64,000 nt of DNA from positions 398,103 to 462,102 of the forward strand of contig NZ_JAGYPF010000002.1 of NCBI RefSeq assembly GCF_018343535.1, in the 5' to 3' direction. The notes under the pieces are model-generated. The model was not told where the DNA came from and ran no database searches. It worked only from the letters and a program-made list of their open reading frames with translations. This stretch comes from Neobacillus rhizophilus (GTDB lineage: Bacteria > Bacillota > Bacilli > Bacillales > Cytobacillaceae). Shown here piece by piece: positions 16,574-25,589 of the stretch. A program made the translations under genes and the position numbers. Each line of letters starts with the position of its first letter. Positions within the stretch are counted from its first letter, which is position 1.

Positions 16574-17566
16574 TTGGATGTAAAATGTATTAAATTTTAT
16601 GAGTTCGGTAGTCCTATAGATGTGTTAAGAGTTGAGTCTAAAAGCATTCAACCACCAAAAGATCATGAAGTCCTTGTCCGAATGTTGGCGCGCCCTATCA
16701 ATCCATCTGACTTAATACCGATTAGAGGGGCATATTCACATCGGATTTCTTTACCAACTATTCCGGGATATGAAGGAGTTGGAATAGTAGAAGATGTCGG
16801 TCCGTTAGTTTCCCATCATTTTATTGGGCAACGTGTTTTACCTTTGCGTGGGGAGGGGACATGGCAAGAATACGTTAAGACATCATCAGAATTTGCAGTT
16901 CCTATCCCTGATTTGATTGATGATTTTACGGCAGCACAGATGTATATCAATCCAATTACAGCATGGGTAGTCTGTACGGAAGTTTTAAAATTAAAACCAA
17001 ATGATGTTTTATTGGTTAACGCATGCGGTTCTGCTATTGGGCATATTTTTGCTCAATTATCGAAAGTTTTAGGTTTTCGACTAATTGCAGTTACTAGAAA
17101 TAATAAGTATACAGAGGAATTACTTGAACTGGGTGCTTCGTATGTAATTGATACATCTAAAAATTGCTTAAATGAAGTGGTTATGGAATTAACTAATGGA
17201 ATGGGTGCTGAGGCAGCGATTGACTCTGTTGGGGGTTCGGATGGAAACGAATTGGCTAATTGTGTACAGCCTAACGGAAATTTTTTAACCATCGGTCTTT
17301 TATCAGGGATCCAAGTTAATTGGGCAGAAATTATCAAAAAAGCTAAAGTGAACGCGAATATGTTTCATTTACGGAATTGGAATAAAAATGTTTCAGCAGA
17401 TAAATGGCAAGAAACCTTTAACCACATAATAAATCTAATAAGTGATACAAAATTACGTTTGATGACGGTAGATTCTCAGTATGATTTATTAAATATAAAA
17501 AGGGCTATTGTAGCTGTTGAATCTTCTAAAATGACCAAAGGGAAAGTGTTTTTAACTAGTTATTGA
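16574..17566 (+). CDS. Zinc-less medium-chain dehydrogenase (quinone oxidoreductase/enoyl-reductase type)
   Basis: 330 aa of MDR superfamily. The N-terminal GroES-like domain shows PINPSDLIPIRGAY and PGYEGVGIVEDVG. The NAD(P)-binding fold has a degenerate VNACGSAIGHIFAQLSKVLG, then GMGAEAAIDSVGG. Catalytic and structural zinc cysteines are absent, so it belongs to the quinone reductase/MECR-like branch. TTG start behind AAAGGGGA. Its 3' end and terminator have a diverged duplicate at 14368-14550, which suggests a former tandem gene. Confidence 0.87.
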   Translation: MDVKCIKFYEFGSPIDVLRVESKSIQPPKDHEVLVRMLARPINPSDLIPIRGAYSHRISLPTIPGYEGVGIVEDVGPLVSHHFIGQRVLPLRGEGTWQEYVKTSSEFAVPIPDLIDDFTAAQMYINPITAWVVCTEVLKLKPNDVLLVNACGSAIGHIFAQLSKVLGFRLIAVTRNNKYTEELLELGASYVIDTSKNCLNEVVMELTNGMGAEAAIDSVGGSDGNELANCVQPNGNFLTIGLLSGIQVNWAEIIKKAKVNANMFHLRNWNKNVSADKWQETFNHIINLISDTKLRLMTVDSQYDLLNIKRAIVAVESSKMTKGKVFLTSY

Positions 17567-17617
17567 GTTAATAATCTTCAATTGAAATTGGTAATAAAGG
17601 ACTTTTTGTTATTACAT

Positions 17618-17655
17618 AAAGGGCGCTATCCAGAGCATGGATGCGCTCTTTTTTT
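17618..17655 (+). terminator. Intrinsic terminator after the dehydrogenase
   Basis: AAGGGCGCTATCC with GGATGCGCTCTT and a run of nine T. Confidence 0.8.
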
Positions 17656-17788
17656 TTCAATTCATGGCCAGATTTGTGGTAGATCATTGATTAAATCTTA
17701 CTCAAATTATTTTAATAGAAAGGATACCACTCTTAAAATTGGTCAACATAATTGATTGGCACTTGTGGACATGCCATAGGCGATTATG

Positions 17789-18199
17789 CTATGGAACAAT
17801 TCCTGGAGGGGAGACTGTTTCCTCTTCAAGTACATTAATTCCTCCGATTACTTCAATCGCTGAACCGATTGACACTAGCAAGTCTCCTGTGATTGCGACC
17901 TTTTGGTCTTGGATAAGTTTTTCTAAATCTGTTTCACCTATTTGTTTTGAAACGGATATGGCCTCAAGTATTTGTCCAATGGTCCTAGTCCAAACACCGG
18001 TTAGTATTTGTTGTTCACCTATTTTATTGGAATCTTTCTCTAAATAATAAAGCTCTGATAAACCTTTAAGTTCGATAATCTGTCCAAGCACTTGAACCCA
18101 AAGACCAAACGAAACCTCTTTTTCCAGTTGCAGTATTTTTTTTCTATAATCATCATTCAAGTCTTTTCCACTATGACTCCAAAACTTTGGATTATCCAT
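17789..18199 (-). CDS. Hypothetical repetitive protein
   Basis: About 136 aa, acidic, no signal peptide. A three-fold repeat of about 35 residues is visible: WVQVLGQIIELKGLS, WTRTIGQILEAISVS, LLVSIGSAIEVIGGI. Each has the pattern hydrophobic-x-G-x-hydrophobic-hydrophobic-E, probably amphipathic helices. Similar repetitive proteins are common as hypothetical genes in Bacillus, with no function I can name. ATG 18199 is preferred over a TTG three codons upstream. Confidence 0.65.
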   Translation of the reverse strand: MDNPKFWSHSGKDLNDDYRKKILQLEKEVSFGLWVQVLGQIIELKGLSELYYLEKDSNKIGEQQILTGVWTRTIGQILEAISVSKQIGETDLEKLIQDQKVAITGDLLVSIGSAIEVIGGINVLEEETVSPPGIVP

Positions 18200-18437
18200 T
18201 ATTAACAACCCCAGAATTACAATTTTGCTTTATTGTATGTAAAACAAATGTAGTGGTGTTATTCCAAAGAAAACACGATGTTCCCCATTGACATGTTAGT
18301 GGATGATGGCAAAGTCATTGCTAATGGTAAAAATACGATAGAATTATTAAAGTCCAAATCATATCGTAAAAATAGGATCAAAAATAAATCCTCAACACAC
18401 AGGGGATTATTTACCACAGGCTAGGTCCCCAAAATAC
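18200..18437. other. Intergenic region
   Basis: No convincing gene. A 50-codon ATG frame at 18272-18424 lacks a ribosome site. The blaI promoter begins at its right end. Confidence 0.5.
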
Positions 18438-18486
18438 TTTATATACTTGGACCTTCCTGCTATAATAAATACTACAGTTGTAAAAG
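18438..18486 (+). promoter_or_regulatory. blaI-blaR1 promoter and BlaI operator
   Basis: -35 TTTATA (18438-18443), 17 bases, -10 TATAAT (18461-18466). The operator ATACTACA-GT-TGTAAAAG (18469-18486) keeps the BlaI/MecI core TACA-N2-TGTA with one imperfect outer arm. Its position at the transcription start fits autorepression. Confidence 0.75.
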
Positions 18487-18499
18487 TAGGAGAGGTATC

Positions 18500-18889
18500 A
18501 TGAAGGAGATTCCACAAATATCAGAAGCAGAATATGAAGTGATGAAGGTTATATGGAACTATGAGCCGATTTCGACTCCTGAGGTAGTGGAGAAATTATC
18601 GAATAAGAGTGATTGGAAGCCCAATACCATACACACCATGCTGGCGCGCCTAGTTAAGAAAAAGGCTTTGCATGCAAGGAAAGATGGCCGAGTGTTTATA
18701 TATTCTTCACTAGTTGAAAAGGACCAATATGTTGAGCAAAAAAGTAAATCCTTTCTGCAGCAGTTTTTCGGCGGTACTTTACATTCAATGGTCTTAAATT
18801 TTATTGAAAATGATCAGTTATCGAACGAAGAAATATCGGAATTAAAGAAAATATTGTCCATGAGGGAAAAGAAAGAAGGGGAGAAATAA
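18500..18889 (+). CDS. blaI: BlaI/MecI-family repressor
   Basis: 129 aa: a winged-helix N-terminus (ISEAEYEVMKVIW, then KPNTIHTMLARLVKKKAL) and a C-terminal dimerisation helix bundle (FGGTLHSMVLNF). It binds TACA-N2-TGTA operators and is cleaved after BlaR1 activation. The site for cleavage in S. aureus BlaI (Asn-Phe) has a counterpart in LNF near residue 103. The TAA overlaps the blaR1 ATG, giving tight coupling. It controls this operon and probably the PBP and beta-lactamase promoters downstream. Confidence 0.93.
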   Translation: MKEIPQISEAEYEVMKVIWNYEPISTPEVVEKLSNKSDWKPNTIHTMLARLVKKKALHARKDGRVFIYSSLVEKDQYVEQKSKSFLQQFFGGTLHSMVLNFIENDQLSNEEISELKKILSMREKKEGEK

Positions 18890-20685
18890 TGGATACACTG
18901 CTGCTGCGAATTTTCGTCAGTACCATCGTGGTATCCCTCCTTATTTTTACTATTCTGTTAATCAAAAAGCTATTAAACCAGCATATGACAGTGAAAGCAC
19001 ATTACCATGTTTGGTATTTTCTTTGCATTCCTTTCCTTGCTGCCTTTTTACCTTGGAATTATTTTCGCTTTGGAGAAGGAGTTCGCTATTTAAAAAGCTT
19101 ACTTCCTATTAATAGAGAAGCGCCATTGAAGAGTGAAGGGATGAATGGAGTGGCTGCCTCTCAGGCGCCAAACAGCGATTTATTACATGATTTCACGGTC
19201 TCGGTAAACAAATCAGCTCCCGATTTCGTGTACCATACACTTTTTATAGTTTGGGTCATTGGAGTGGTTCTTTTTGCAGGGGCTGCTGTTTATTCAACTT
19301 ATCAAATCTATCAAATCAAAAAGTCGGCTGCGGCTATTGATGACCAAAAGCTAAATCAATTATTAGAAGCTTGCAAAAAGATGGTTGGGGTAAAAAGAAA
19401 CGTAAGACTGCGGGAGACCTCTCTGATTTCCTCGCCAATCACGTTCGGGATTTTTCAACCCTATATTTTTTTACCAAGCAAAACGCGAGAAGAATTCTCG
19501 TTAAATGAATTAAAATATGTGCTTTTGCACGAGCTGCACCACCATAAAAGCAAAGATTTGTTCGTTAATTACGTCATGTGGCTGGTTCAGATTATGTATT
19601 GGTTTAACCCGGTCGTCTGGTATGCTTCAAAAAGGATCCGAAATGATCGGGAATTGGCCTGTGATGCATCCGTGTTAAATCTTTTGGATGAAAGCGGATA
19701 TATCGAATACGGGTATACGATCATTCGTTTTGCAGATAAAAAGCAGGGTCGTCCCTTTGAACAGATTGCTCCGGGTATAGGCGGGACAAAAAAACAAATC
19801 AAACAAAGAATCCAGTGCATTGCTAGCTACTCTAAAGATTCTCTGTTATTGAAATGGAAAAGCAAGGTCATATTTGCTGTTTTAGCAATGGTGGTGCTAT
19901 TCCTTGCTCCCTTCACCAACGTTATTGCCAGCCCAAATGATGTGTATCAGTTTAGCGGGAAGAATGCGGTCTATGAAGATCTAAGCGCCTATTTTAAGGG
20001 CTACAAGGGAAGCTTTGTTTTATATGACTCTTCTAAAAATCAATATCAAATCTATAATCGCGAGATGAGTGAACAGAGGGTTTCTCCTGATAGTACCTAT
20101 AAAATATATTCGGCCTTATTTGCATTGGAATCCAATGTGATTTCCCCGAATAACAATAACCAGGTTTGGGATGGGAAAATTTATCCCTTTGCAGAATGGA
20201 ATCAAAATCAAAACTTGGCGACTGCCTTAAGCCGTTCGGTGAATTGGTATTTCCAGAATACCGATCGGGAGGTAGGCAGAAAGCCGCTGCAAGATTATTT
20301 TCACAAGATAAAATACGGGAATGAGGATCTTTCAGGGAATTTGGACAGTTACTGGATGGAATCTTCTCTAAAAATATCACCCATTGAACAAGTCCAATTG
20401 TTATCCCAATTAGATGAAAATCAATGGGGTTTTAAAGCGGAAAATATCAAAGCGGTACAAAAGGCACTTTTTATAGATGAGCAAAGAAATGGGCGGTTAT
20501 ACGGTAAAACGGGAACCGGTAGGGTTAATGGAAAGAATGTAAATGGCTGGTTTATCGGCTTTGTCGATAAAGGTGAGGATCGTTTTTATTTTGCCATTAA
20601 TATTCAAAATAAGGATGGCCTGGCCCAGGGAAGTAAGGCAGCGGAGATTGCCAAGCAGATCCTGCATGATAAACAGATTTATTAA
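18889..20685 (+). CDS. blaR1: BlaR1-type beta-lactam sensor-transducer
   Basis: 598 aa. The N-terminal half has four TM helices and an M56 zinc-metalloprotease domain with HELHH at about residue 214 and ELACDASVL after it. After the last TM (about 325-345) comes an extracellular penicillin-binding sensor domain related to class D beta-lactamases: acylation motif STYK with Ser near residue 402, SVN, and KTGTG near the C-terminus. Acylation by a beta-lactam triggers the protease and loss of BlaI. Length and layout are full. Co-transcribed with blaI. Confidence 0.94.
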   Translation: MDTLLLRIFVSTIVVSLLIFTILLIKKLLNQHMTVKAHYHVWYFLCIPFLAAFLPWNYFRFGEGVRYLKSLLPINREAPLKSEGMNGVAASQAPNSDLLHDFTVSVNKSAPDFVYHTLFIVWVIGVVLFAGAAVYSTYQIYQIKKSAAAIDDQKLNQLLEACKKMVGVKRNVRLRETSLISSPITFGIFQPYIFLPSKTREEFSLNELKYVLLHELHHHKSKDLFVNYVMWLVQIMYWFNPVVWYASKRIRNDRELACDASVLNLLDESGYIEYGYTIIRFADKKQGRPFEQIAPGIGGTKKQIKQRIQCIASYSKDSLLLKWKSKVIFAVLAMVVLFLAPFTNVIASPNDVYQFSGKNAVYEDLSAYFKGYKGSFVLYDSSKNQYQIYNREMSEQRVSPDSTYKIYSALFALESNVISPNNNNQVWDGKIYPFAEWNQNQNLATALSRSVNWYFQNTDREVGRKPLQDYFHKIKYGNEDLSGNLDSYWMESSLKISPIEQVQLLSQLDENQWGFKAENIKAVQKALFIDEQRNGRLYGKTGTGRVNGKNVNGWFIGFVDKGEDRFYFAINIQNKDGLAQGSKAAEIAKQILHDKQIY

Positions 20686-20690
20686 AAAAT

Positions 20691-20730
20691 AACCCCAGAA
20701 AGGATGTATCTTTCTTTTTGGGTGTTTTTT
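20691..20730 (+). terminator. Hairpin with T-run after blaR1
   Basis: ACCCCAGAAAG…CTTTCTTTTTGGGT followed by GTTTTTT; imperfect stem. Confidence 0.6.
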
Positions 20731-20737
20731 GCTCCAA

Positions 20738-20755
20738 ATACTACAAATGTAGTAT
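20738..20755. promoter_or_regulatory. BlaI operator upstream of the PBP gene
   Basis: Perfect ATACTACA-AA-TGTAGTAT, essentially the staphylococcal bla/mec operator. TAGTAT within it can act as a -10. Confidence 0.88.
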
Positions 20756-20806
20756 TAAGAGTTCACCTTTTACACAAATTTCCCAATAGGAAAGGGCTGA
20801 TAAGTT

Positions 20807-22852
20807 TTGAAGCAAAAAGAAAATATCGTAAAAAGTAAAACTCGATGGAGATTGACTAGTCTTTTTTTAGTGGTCTTTGTCCTTTTTTCCATCTTAATTC
20901 TGCGCCTGGGGTTTATTCAAATTTTTAAAGGAGAAGCCTTTGCGGCTCAAGCTGAGAAGACGGATGTGACGCCTGTCAGCTATTCTGTTCCACGCGGAAA
21001 AATATACGACACGAACGATAGGTTAGTAGTCTACAATATTCCGGAAAAGGCGATTATCTATACACCGCCGAAAAATCCGCAGCCGGGAGAATTGCTTAAA
21101 CTGGCCAAAAAGTTAAATACCTTCCTGGTCATGACGGATAAAGAGATCAATAAAGTGACCGATCGGGATTTGAAAGATATCTGGCTGCTAGAACATAACA
21201 ATGGCACGGATTTAATCACAAAGAAGGAGGAGAAATTATACAAACAGGAAAAGCTGAATGATAAGGATTTATATCAATTAAAATTGAACCGCATTACAGA
21301 AAGCGATCTCAAGGGAATGGACAAAAACCTGGCGGCTATCTACCGGAAACTTTCGTCCGCCACCGCTTTAACTCCGACGATAGTCAAAAATGAAAATGTA
21401 ACAGAGGAAGAATTTGCAAAGGTTAATGAAAATCTGGATAACCTGCCTGGTGTTGATGTCACGACTGATTGGAAGAGAGGCCGAACCTACGGGGAAACAT
21501 TTTGGAATATGCTCGGAGAAGTAACGAGTGCAGATGAAGGCCTTCCGGCGGACAAGGTAGATTACTATACTTCTAAAGGGTACAAACTGAATGACCGCGT
21601 CGGGAAAAGTTATATTGAAGAACTCTATGACAGCGTCCTGCAGGGCCAAAAGGAAAAAGTGAAAACGGTGACCGACAAAAATGGAAATGTGGTGAGTACA
21701 GAGACGGTTTCGGAAGGGAAGAGCGGCAAGGATCTTGTACTGACCATTGATATGGAGTTTCAGGCCCAGGTGGAAAAAATTATGCAGGAAGAGTTGGTCA
21801 ATGCCATCCAAAAGCCCCATACGGATACCCTTGACACTGCCTTTGTCGTGGCCATGGAACCAAAAACAGGCCGGATTCTGGCGATGTCAGGAAAAGTGTA
21901 TGACAGGAAGTCCGGGCAGTTTACCGATTTTACCCCAGGAACCTTCACTTATGCGTTTGAACAGGGGTCCGTTGTAAAAGGGGCGACCGTATTAACCGGA
22001 TACCAAACGGGTGTCAGGGATTTCGGGGAAACGGAGCTGGATGAAGTCATGCGATTTAAGGGATCGGGAACCTTCTCCTCTTACCAAGTTATGAACAGAA
22101 TTAACGATTTAGAGGCATTGGAGCGTTCCTCCAACGTGTATATGTGGAAAACTGCAATTGAAATGATGGGCGGCAAGTATGTCCCCAATGGCACATTAAA
22201 TATCGATCCGAAAAAAATTGAAACGATCCGCTATTATTTTAATCAATTTGGTTTGGGCATCCCGACCGGTATTGGTTTTGATAATGAAACGGCGGGAATT
22301 AAAGGAACCAATCCAAGCACCTACTTTCAAATTGCCATCGGACAATTAGATACCTATACACCGCTGCAAATTGCCCAGTATATAACAACAATTGCCAATG
22401 GAGGATACCGGATGAAGCCCCAATTGGTGAAGGAGATTCGCGAACCCAATGTGGATGGCGATGAACCAGGCAATGTAATCGATGAAATCGAACCAGTGGT
22501 GCTGAACCAGGTGGATATGAGTCAGGAGATGCTTAAGCGGGTTCAACAGGGTTTTTGGCTGGTCACCCATGGTTCTCAAGGAACAGCGAGAGGATATTTT
22601 AAAGACGAACCGTACAATGCCGCGGGTAAAACCGGGACCTCGGAATCCTATAAAAATGGGGTGAAGACTTGGAATCTATCTTTTGCTGGTTATGCCCCAT
22701 TTGATGATCCCGAGATTGCCATTGCCGTAATTGTGCCAAATGCCTATCGCGATGGTTATGCTCAGCCGCACAGTGCAGCGAATATCATCAGCCAGCGGGT
22801 TTTTCGGGCATATTTTGACCTTAAGGAAAAAGGACAGCCAACTGCAAAATGA
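20807..22852 (+). CDS. Class B penicillin-binding protein (transpeptidase), inducible
   Basis: 681 aa. One N-terminal TM (about 16-36), a PBP dimerisation/pedestal domain (VPRGKIYDTNDRLV, then GRTYGETFWNMLGEV) and a transpeptidase domain with SVVK (Ser near 388), SSN (near 443) and KTGTS (near 608). It is related to PbpA/PbpH-type elongation PBPs. A BlaI operator lies directly upstream, so it is probably induced by beta-lactams together with the beta-lactamase, giving target replacement plus drug hydrolysis, as with mecA. Whether its affinity is low is not visible. TTG start. Confidence 0.9.
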   Translation: MKQKENIVKSKTRWRLTSLFLVVFVLFSILILRLGFIQIFKGEAFAAQAEKTDVTPVSYSVPRGKIYDTNDRLVVYNIPEKAIIYTPPKNPQPGELLKLAKKLNTFLVMTDKEINKVTDRDLKDIWLLEHNNGTDLITKKEEKLYKQEKLNDKDLYQLKLNRITESDLKGMDKNLAAIYRKLSSATALTPTIVKNENVTEEEFAKVNENLDNLPGVDVTTDWKRGRTYGETFWNMLGEVTSADEGLPADKVDYYTSKGYKLNDRVGKSYIEELYDSVLQGQKEKVKTVTDKNGNVVSTETVSEGKSGKDLVLTIDMEFQAQVEKIMQEELVNAIQKPHTDTLDTAFVVAMEPKTGRILAMSGKVYDRKSGQFTDFTPGTFTYAFEQGSVVKGATVLTGYQTGVRDFGETELDEVMRFKGSGTFSSYQVMNRINDLEALERSSNVYMWKTAIEMMGGKYVPNGTLNIDPKKIETIRYYFNQFGLGIPTGIGFDNETAGIKGTNPSTYFQIAIGQLDTYTPLQIAQYITTIANGGYRMKPQLVKEIREPNVDGDEPGNVIDEIEPVVLNQVDMSQEMLKRVQQGFWLVTHGSQGTARGYFKDEPYNAAGKTGTSESYKNGVKTWNLSFAGYAPFDDPEIAIAVIVPNAYRDGYAQPHSAANIISQRVFRAYFDLKEKGQPTAK

Positions 22853-22913
22853 TTGACATCATTTTATTACAAGCGTAGTATTAAGTGTGTAATAAATACT
22901 ACATTTGTAGTAT
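22853..22913 (+). promoter_or_regulatory. Beta-lactamase promoter with tandem BlaI operators
   Basis: -35 TTGACA (22853-22858) begins at the base after the PBP stop codon; 17 bases; -10 TAGTAT (22876-22881). Operator 1 (22864-22881), TTATTACA-AG-CGTAGTAT, is imperfect and covers the -10. Operator 2 (22896-22913), ATACTACA-TT-TGTAGTAT, is perfect and lies downstream of the start. Confidence 0.88.
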
Positions 22914-23070
22914 TACCATGCGTAGCCTAATCTTACGCATGTAATCAAATTGTAGAAAGGAGGTATACTTTTCCTACCCAGTATTTCGGGGCAGTTTTTT
23001 AAGGAGCTGAAAAGGTGCAATAAGCCGCTTATTCTATTTTCAGAACTTCTAATATTAATAGAAAGAGGTA

Positions 23071-24009
23071 ATGATTTTGAGGAAAACAGATGATATTTTC
23101 AACATAAAAAGTTTTATAGTTACCCTGCTTGTGCTGGCAGTTGCCATTGTACCGCTTGCCGGCTGGTCGATGACTACCGATAATCCTTCTGACAAGACCG
23201 AAAAGGTAGTGAGAAAAACACCAGCACCCCAAATACACCGTGAGTTTGCAAAACTTGAGGACAAATATGATGCTCGTCTTGGAGTCTACGCGATCGATAC
23301 AGGTACAAATCGGAAGGTCTCCTATCGGCCTCAAGAGCGGTTCGCTTTCGCATCTACTTACAAAGCTCTAGCCGCAGGTGCATTGCTGCAGCATTCCTCC
23401 ATTGATCAGCTTGACGAGTTAGTTACATACAATAGCGAGGACATCGTTACGTATTCACCCGTCACAAGCCTTCACGTCGATATCGGGATGACTCTTCGGG
23501 AAGTTATTGAGGCTGCTGTTCGATATAGTGACAACACTGCAGGGAACCTTTTATTAGAGAAACTGGGAGGCCCTGAGGGGTTTGAAGCAGCATTGAGGCA
23601 GATTGGCGATCACGTAACCCAAGCTGATCGCTACGAGACGGATTTGAACTCAGCCGTTCCTGGAGACAGACGTGACACCAGCACGCCAAAAGCACTTGCA
23701 ACCAGCCTTCAGGCTTTCGCAGTCGGCGACGTGCTCCCCGCTGAAAAACGTACGCTCCTGACAGATTGGATGCGAGGAAATGCCACTGGAGATGCCTTGA
23801 TTCGGGCTGGTGCACCAACAGGATGGGAAGTCGCTGATAAGAGCGGGGCAGGAAGCTATGGAACGCGGAATGACATCGCGATCGTTTGGCCGCCAAATAG
23901 AGCTCCTATTGTCATCGCAGTTCTATCCAGCCGCGATACACAGAATGCCACCTTTGACAATGCGCTGATCGCAGAAGCGGCAAAGATTGCACTTAACGCT
24001 CTTAAGTAA
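23071..24009 (+). CDS. Class A beta-lactamase
   Basis: 312 aa. An N-terminal TM/lipid-free anchor (about 12-35) is followed by a complete class A serine beta-lactamase: STYK with the nucleophile near residue 95, SDN, ETDLN with the deacylating Glu, and KSGAG. Exported and hydrolyses penicillins; spectrum cannot be read. ATG 23071 and TTG 23077 are both possible, the TTG being better spaced from AAAGAGG. Two BlaI operators sit at its promoter. A strong terminator follows. Confidence 0.94.
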   Translation: MILRKTDDIFNIKSFIVTLLVLAVAIVPLAGWSMTTDNPSDKTEKVVRKTPAPQIHREFAKLEDKYDARLGVYAIDTGTNRKVSYRPQERFAFASTYKALAAGALLQHSSIDQLDELVTYNSEDIVTYSPVTSLHVDIGMTLREVIEAAVRYSDNTAGNLLLEKLGGPEGFEAALRQIGDHVTQADRYETDLNSAVPGDRRDTSTPKALATSLQAFAVGDVLPAEKRTLLTDWMRGNATGDALIRAGAPTGWEVADKSGAGSYGTRNDIAIVWPPNRAPIVIAVLSSRDTQNATFDNALIAEAAKIALNALK

Positions 24010-24056
24010 ATTCACTCACCACAATTCTTAATAACAACAGTGAACGGGCTTATCAT

Positions 24057-24112
24057 TCAGTCAGCACATACAATCATTAGAAAGATTAGTATGTGCTGGC
24101 TGATTTTTTTCT
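24057..24112 (+). terminator. Intrinsic terminator after the beta-lactamase
   Basis: CAGTCAGCACATAC pairs with GTATGTGCTGGCTG, then TTTTTTT. Confidence 0.85.
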
Positions 24113-24191
24113 TTACAATAATAGGAAAATAAATTGTATAATAATGTTTATATATACATATTTATTCACTTTATTGAGAGGAGAAGGGTTT

Positions 24192-24800
24192 GTGAATTTG
24201 TTTTGTGAGTCGGAAAAAATAGATGACTATTTAATCGAATTAACAGAAGTTAATTATTCTAATCCAATTATAAAAAAGAAAGCAGATGAACTTTTTAATC
24301 CATCTCAAACGGAAATTGAAAAAGCAAGAATAACTTTTGAATTTGTTCGTGATGGAATTTCTCATTCTTGGGATATTCAATCGAACCGAGTTACTTGTAA
24401 TGCTGCAGAAGTATTAGACTTTAAAGAGGGAATTTGCTATGCAAAATCACACCTATTAGCTTCTTTATTGCGTTCGCAGGGAATACCAACAGGTTTTTGT
24501 TATCAAAGATTGATGTTATTTGATACTCCAGAAAAAGGGTATTGTATTCACGCTTTGAATGCTATCTTCCTTAAATCACTTAATAAATGGATTAGGGTTG
24601 ACGCTCGTGGAAATAAAGAGGGAATTGATGCCCAATTTTCAATTGAAGAAGAAAAATTAGCTTTTCCCATTAATGAAGAACTTGATGAAAAGGATTATCC
24701 AGTTATCTATGCAAAACCACATCCCAAAATTGTGGCTGTTTTAGAAGATAATACAAATGCATTAGAAATGTATAAATATCACTTGCCAGAGAGGTTGTAA
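24192..24800 (+). CDS. Transglutaminase-like cysteine peptidase-fold protein
   Basis: About 202 aa. The transglutaminase-like core has Cys in EGICYAKSHLLASLLRSQGIP (near residue 84), His in YCIHALNAIF and Asp in WIRVDARGNK, the usual catalytic triad order. No signal peptide, so probably cytoplasmic. The substrate is unknown: proteolysis, amide hydrolysis or cross-linking are all possible in the superfamily. GTG 24192 behind GAGGAGAAGG is a better start than the ATGs upstream, which lie in the terminator region. Confidence 0.82.
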   Translation: MNLFCESEKIDDYLIELTEVNYSNPIIKKKADELFNPSQTEIEKARITFEFVRDGISHSWDIQSNRVTCNAAEVLDFKEGICYAKSHLLASLLRSQGIPTGFCYQRLMLFDTPEKGYCIHALNAIFLKSLNKWIRVDARGNKEGIDAQFSIEEEKLAFPINEELDEKDYPVIYAKPHPKIVAVLEDNTNALEMYKYHLPERL

Positions 24801-24925
24801 TTGTATCACTAATGGGTAGCTTATGTTGAAGATGGGATCGCAGCAATCCCTTTTTACCCTCTAACGGGGCAGTTGGGACTTTATTTTTGAGAATATCAAC
24901 CTTAATAAAAGGAGCATAAAAAAGG

Positions 24926-25387
24926 TTAAAGAATCTTTTCATAATTAATTAGAGTTAAGTATTCGTTAATTTGTTGCTCCCCTATTTTTTTATAGCCAAA
25001 TTTTTCATAAAAATGGCGATTTCTAAGGTTGTCCTTAGGGGTATCAAGTGACCATTTTTTTACTTTAGGGAATTTCCTTTCCAACTCCTGTAAAATTTCC
25101 GATCCCAATCCTTTATTTTGAAATTCAGAGCCAAGGAAAATACGATACAAATAATGATGATCTTTTGTTTGCTTTACAAGACAAATTCCGCCAGCAAGCC
25201 TCCCACCAACCAAAATAGAATAGTGCAAAGAATTTTGCATTCTAAAACAAAAGTAATCCAATGATTCCGTTGCAGGACTTGTATGATAATCCTTATATTT
25301 GATTAAATCTGAATGAAACACTTCTTTTTGGATCTTTAACAATTCGTTTGCTTCCGCTAGCTTTGATGGTATGATCTTAAATTTCAA
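24926..25387 (-). CDS. GNAT N-acetyltransferase
   Basis: About 153 aa full GNAT domain: LVGGRLAGGICLV, the acetyl-CoA site RIFLGSEFQNKGLGSEILQELE (about 93-114) and the C-terminal NRHFYEKFGYKKIG. Substrate unknown. The TTG at 25387 is 6 bases from GAGGTGG; a GTG three codons upstream lies within that site. Monocistronic. Confidence 0.83.
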   Translation of the reverse strand: MKFKIIPSKLAEANELLKIQKEVFHSDLIKYKDYHTSPATESLDYFCFRMQNSLHYSILVGGRLAGGICLVKQTKDHHYLYRIFLGSEFQNKGLGSEILQELERKFPKVKKWSLDTPKDNLRNRHFYEKFGYKKIGEQQINEYLTLINYEKIL

Positions 25388-25589
25388 TTTCCCCACCTCT
25401 TACTCCATTTCTGTCATTATATGAACATCTGCCACATTGTTTAATTACATGATAATGATCCTCAGATATCGAAAATAAGGACTTTCGCTTGAAAACCATG
25501 CTTTTTTTCATTAACCCACTGGGCATTTTAGTTGAAAAAAGGAAGATACAATAAATGGTACAATTTATTATATAAAGGGGATGTGACAA

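Noticed and set aside
18272..18424. 50-codon ATG frame before blaI
   Set aside because: No ribosome site and no recognisable protein features; it overlaps the approach to the blaI promoter.
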